A DNA stretch of 6,753 nt. Source: Solirubrobacterales bacterium (GTDB lineage Bacteria; Actinomycetota; Thermoleophilia; Solirubrobacterales; Solirubrobacteraceae). The notes beneath the pieces are model-generated. The model worked only from the letters and a program-made list of their open reading frames with translations, did not search any database and had not been told where the DNA came from. The stretch covers positions 1 through 6,753 of the forward strand of contig WQXW01000095.1 of NCBI GenBank assembly GCA_009781575.1, written 5' to 3'. The translations under genes were made by a program, and so were the position numbers. Below are positions 4,609 through 6,753 of this stretch, piece after piece. Within the stretch, counting starts at the first letter, position 1. Each line of letters opens with the position of its first letter.

Positions 4609-6615
4609 TTATGAGATCTCCGCCACCCGCTCGGCGAGGATGATCCGCGCGCCCGCCTCGATCAGCGCCAGGTGGGAGAACGCCTGGGGGAAGTTGCCGA
4701 GGTGGCGGCCGGTGGCGGTGTCGTACTCCTCCGCGTACAGCCCCAGCGGCGATGCCACGCGCAACAGCTTTTCCATCAGATCGCGCGCGCGCTGCTCCTC
4801 GCCCACGATCGCCAGCGCCGACACCAGCCAGAAGGAGCAGATCAAGAACGATCCCTCCTTGCCCGCCATGCCGTCGTCGGTCTCGTCGGTGCGGTAGCGC
4901 AGTACGAAGCCGTCCTCGGTGAGCTCGTCGGCGATCGCCAGCACCGACGCGCGCAGCCGCTCGTCCTCGCCCGGCAGGAAGCCGAAGATCGCGGCCAGCA
5001 ACGTGGACGCGTCGAGCGCGTCGGTCTCGTAGTGCTGGCGCAACACCCCCTTGTCGGTGAGCCCGTGGGTGAGGATGTCCTGCTTGATCTCATCCGCCAC
5101 GCCGGCCCACTCCTCCTGGAGCTTGGTGTCGCCGGCCATCGCCGCCAGCCGCGCCGCGCGGTCCATCGCCACCCAGCACATCAACTTCGAGGACACGTAG
5201 TGGCGCGGGGCGCCGCGCGCCTCCCAGATCCCCTGGTCGGGCTGGCGCCACACATCGCTCGCGCATTTGGCCTGCGACTGCACGATCGGCCACAGCCGCC
5301 GGGGCAGACGCTGAGAGCGGGTGGTGTGCAACAGGATCGATGCCAGCGCGGCGCCGAACACGTCGTTCTGGCGCTGGTCGTAGGCGCCGTTGCCGATCCG
5401 CACCGGGGCCGCGCCCGCGTACCCGGTGAGCTCCTCGCGCAGCGACTCCGCGAGGTCGCGACGGCCGTCGATCCCGTACATGATCTGCAACGCCCCATCC
5501 TCGTTGCTCTCGAGGTCGGCGATGAACTGCATGAACTCCTCCGCCTCCCAGTCGAGGTTGAGGTAGTGGAGCGCCTGCAACGTGAACGTGGAGTCGCGCA
5601 GCCACGTGTACCGGTAGTCCCAGTTGCGCTCGCCCCCCGGCGTCTCCGGCAGCGAGGTGGTGAGCGCCGCCACCGTCGCGCCGGTGGGGATGTAGGTGAG
5701 GCCCTTGATCGTCAGCGCCGAGCGCTGAATCGGATCGCGCCAGCGGTGGTCGGGCAACCGCGCGCGATCCAGCCAGGCGCGCCAGTAGTGGGCGGTGCTG
5801 GCCAGCCGCTCGTTGGCCTCGTCGATGTTCATCGGCACCTCGAGGTTCTCCGCCCACGACAGCGCGCAGTAGAGCTGCTCGCCCTTGCGCAGCACGTGGC
5901 GCGCGCGCACCCAGTCGCCCTCCACCCCCATCGCCATGTCGCTCTGCAGGCGGATCGTCAGCCCCTCGCCACTCGCGTCCGCGCGATGGCCCGCTTCGTT
6001 CACCGACCACTGCGCCGGCGCGCGCCCGTAGTCGAACACCGGTTCGCAGGTCAGCTCGATGTCGACCTCCCCCTCCAGGCACATCGCCACCCTCACCAGC
6101 GTGTGGTCGGCGTCTTCATCGCTCGGCGGCCGCGTGTGCGGCGTCACGTGGTCCTCGCCACGCCGCGGACCGAGGATCAGCGCGTCGCGCACCAGCGCCC
6201 ACCCGGTGGGCGTCTTCCAGGTGGTGTTCAGTGTGTTGGTGCCCGGCTCGTAGATGCGCGCCGTCGGCACGTTGATCCCGAACGGGCCGAATCGGAACGC
6301 GCCGGCCTGGCGGTCCAGCAGCGTGCCGAACACCGACGGCGAGTCGAAGCGCGGCACACACAGCCAGTCGATCGCCCCATCCGGCGCCACCAGCGCGCCG
6401 GTGTGGCAGTTGGACAGGAACGCGTAGTCCGCGATCGGCGGAAACGGCGACGGCGCGGCCGCGCTCTGGGGCGCGGCGCTCGACGGGGCGTCACTTGACG
6501 GGGCGCCGCTCGGCGGGGGCGGGGGCGCGCTCGGCGGGGGCGCGCTCGGCGAGGCGTCGCTGGGCGAGGCCGTCGAGGGCGTCGTGGCGCTCTGCGGGGC
6601 GGCACCGTCACTCAT
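4609..6615 (-). CDS. Glycoside hydrolase family 15 protein (glucoamylase/trehalase-like)
   Basis: The 668-residue protein has three parts. Residues 1-58 are a low-complexity Pro/Ser/Ala extension. Residues about 59-270 are the trehalase-like N-terminal beta domain (PIADYAFLSNCHTGALVAPD, then GAIDWLCVPRFDSPSVF). Residues about 295-660 are the GH15 (alpha/alpha)6 barrel, with GERNWDYRYTWLRDS (328-342), QGIWEARG (461-468) and LYAEEYDTATG (626-636) followed by LGNFPQAFSH. By family knowledge the catalytic acid and base are the Glu in GIWE (465) and a Glu in YAEE (629 or 630); both are present, so the enzyme should be active. Related actinobacterial proteins hydrolyse trehalose or alpha-glucans; the substrate cannot be decided here. 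No signal peptide was seen, so it is probably cytoplasmic. The ATG at 6613-6615 was chosen; an in-frame ATG at 6651 adds 12 residues, and neither start has a good ribosome binding site. Confidence 0.92.
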   Translation of the reverse strand: MSDGAAPQSATTPSTASPSDASPSAPPPSAPPPPPSGAPSSDAPSSAAPQSAAAPSPFPPIADYAFLSNCHTGALVAPDGAIDWLCVPRFDSPSVFGTLLDRQAGAFRFGPFGINVPTARIYEPGTNTLNTTWKTPTGWALVRDALILGPRRGEDHVTPHTRPPSDEDADHTLVRVAMCLEGEVDIELTCEPVFDYGRAPAQWSVNEAGHRADASGEGLTIRLQSDMAMGVEGDWVRARHVLRKGEQLYCALSWAENLEVPMNIDEANERLASTAHYWRAWLDRARLPDHRWRDPIQRSALTIKGLTYIPTGATVAALTTSLPETPGGERNWDYRYTWLRDSTFTLQALHYLNLDWEAEEFMQFIADLESNEDGALQIMYGIDGRRDLAESLREELTGYAGAAPVRIGNGAYDQRQNDVFGAALASILLHTTRSQRLPRRLWPIVQSQAKCASDVWRQPDQGIWEARGAPRHYVSSKLMCWVAMDRAARLAAMAGDTKLQEEWAGVADEIKQDILTHGLTDKGVLRQHYETDALDASTLLAAIFGFLPGEDERLRASVLAIADELTEDGFVLRYRTDETDDGMAGKEGSFLICSFWLVSALAIVGEEQRARDLMEKLLRVASPLGLYAEEYDTATGRHLGNFPQAFSHLALIEAGARIILAERVAEIS
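6504..6555. repeat. 15-nt tandem repeat inside the GH15 N-terminal extension
   Basis: The unit CGCGCTCGGCGGGGG occurs at 6526-6540, with a near copy at 6541-6555 and a degenerate copy to the left (about 6506-6525). Its 15-nt period keeps the frame and encodes a repeated Ser-Ala-Pro-Pro-Pro module on the - strand. Slippage at this array should change the length of the disordered tail without a frameshift. Confidence 0.6.
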
Positions 6616-6680
6616 GCCTGTATCACCGCCCAAGAGGGGGTGGTGCGGCATCGCCCGGCGGGGGTGAACGGTGTTCCCCG

Positions 6681-6753
6681 CTCCAGCGGTGGCGCCGGTC
6701 GGGCAGCGGGCGTTTCGTGTTTTGTTTTAAGGATTGGTTCCGCGCGGAACGAA
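6681..6753. repeat. 73-bp dispersed direct repeat, copy 2 (runs to the window edge)
   Basis: This is the partner of 211-283, same orientation and no gaps. Here the palindrome is perfect (GTTCCGCGCGGAAC, 6738-6751), and the left arm begins AAGGATT rather than GAGGATT. The window ends before the right arm is complete. The copy begins 66 nt upstream of the GH15 start on the opposite strand and follows no + strand gene, so unlike copy 1 it does not sit where a terminator is obviously needed. The rest of 6616-6680 shows no recognisable gene or promoter. Confidence 0.8.

Noticed and set aside
4672..6498. 608-residue open frame antisense to GH15
   Set aside because: Opposite-strand shadow of a gene with clear catalytic motifs. 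The product is Arg/Val/His/Gln-rich without a domain.
6616..6680. Promoter or ribosome binding site for GH15
   Set aside because: No TAnnnT hexamer at a suitable distance and no purine-rich site was found; GGTGATACAGGC before the ATG fits neither a -10 nor a Shine-Dalgarno well.
211..6753. Composite transposon or IS ends
   Set aside because: The flanking copies are direct, have diverged by about 15%, and no transposase or integrase lies between them. No target-site duplication could be seen.

Overview
The window reads as a high-GC actinobacterial chromosome segment. The genes have strongly GC-biased third positions. They include families typical of Actinomycetota (DUF6325, small SHOCT proteins, DUF1269, a trehalase-like GH15 enzyme), and two genes look leaderless, which is common in that phylum. 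A soil actinobacterium, perhaps of the Thermoleophilia, would fit, but the genus cannot be fixed from this sequence.

Layout. Positions 2-160 are the last 52 codons of an unrecognised Pro/Gly-rich protein on the + strand. Positions 161-443 are non-coding and hold a short tandem repeat, the first copy of a 73-bp dispersed repeat, and a convincing intrinsic terminator. A 14-helix-type MFS transporter (444-1916, - strand) follows. It is divergent from a strong promoter that drives a small membrane protein with PLDc_N and SHOCT domains (2119-2520, +). Next come DUF6325 (2659-3114, +) and a second SHOCT protein (3137-3421, +), probably an operon. A small lipoprotein gene (3470-3886, -) converges on them across a hairpin. 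It is divergent from a DUF1269 gene (4054-4569, +), which converges on a GH15 glucoamylase/trehalase-like gene (4609-6615, -). The second copy of the 73-bp repeat lies upstream of GH15 and runs exactly to the right edge of the window.

How the genes may relate. Positions 2119-4569 hold five small proteins: two with SHOCT oligomerisation domains, two (DUF6325 and DUF1269) that appear to share one core layout, and one lipoprotein. Three are membrane-anchored or have a membrane-like segment. This looks like a general envelope or stress-type small-protein cluster rather than a metabolic pathway. The MFS exporter and GH15 enzyme have no obvious functional link to it. No mobile-element gene, CRISPR array, defence system, tRNA or rRNA was seen. 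The least ordinary signals are the 73-bp repeat with its terminator-like hairpin, the two predicted leaderless promoters, and the DUF6325/DUF1269 resemblance. I did not find a clear new multi-gene system.
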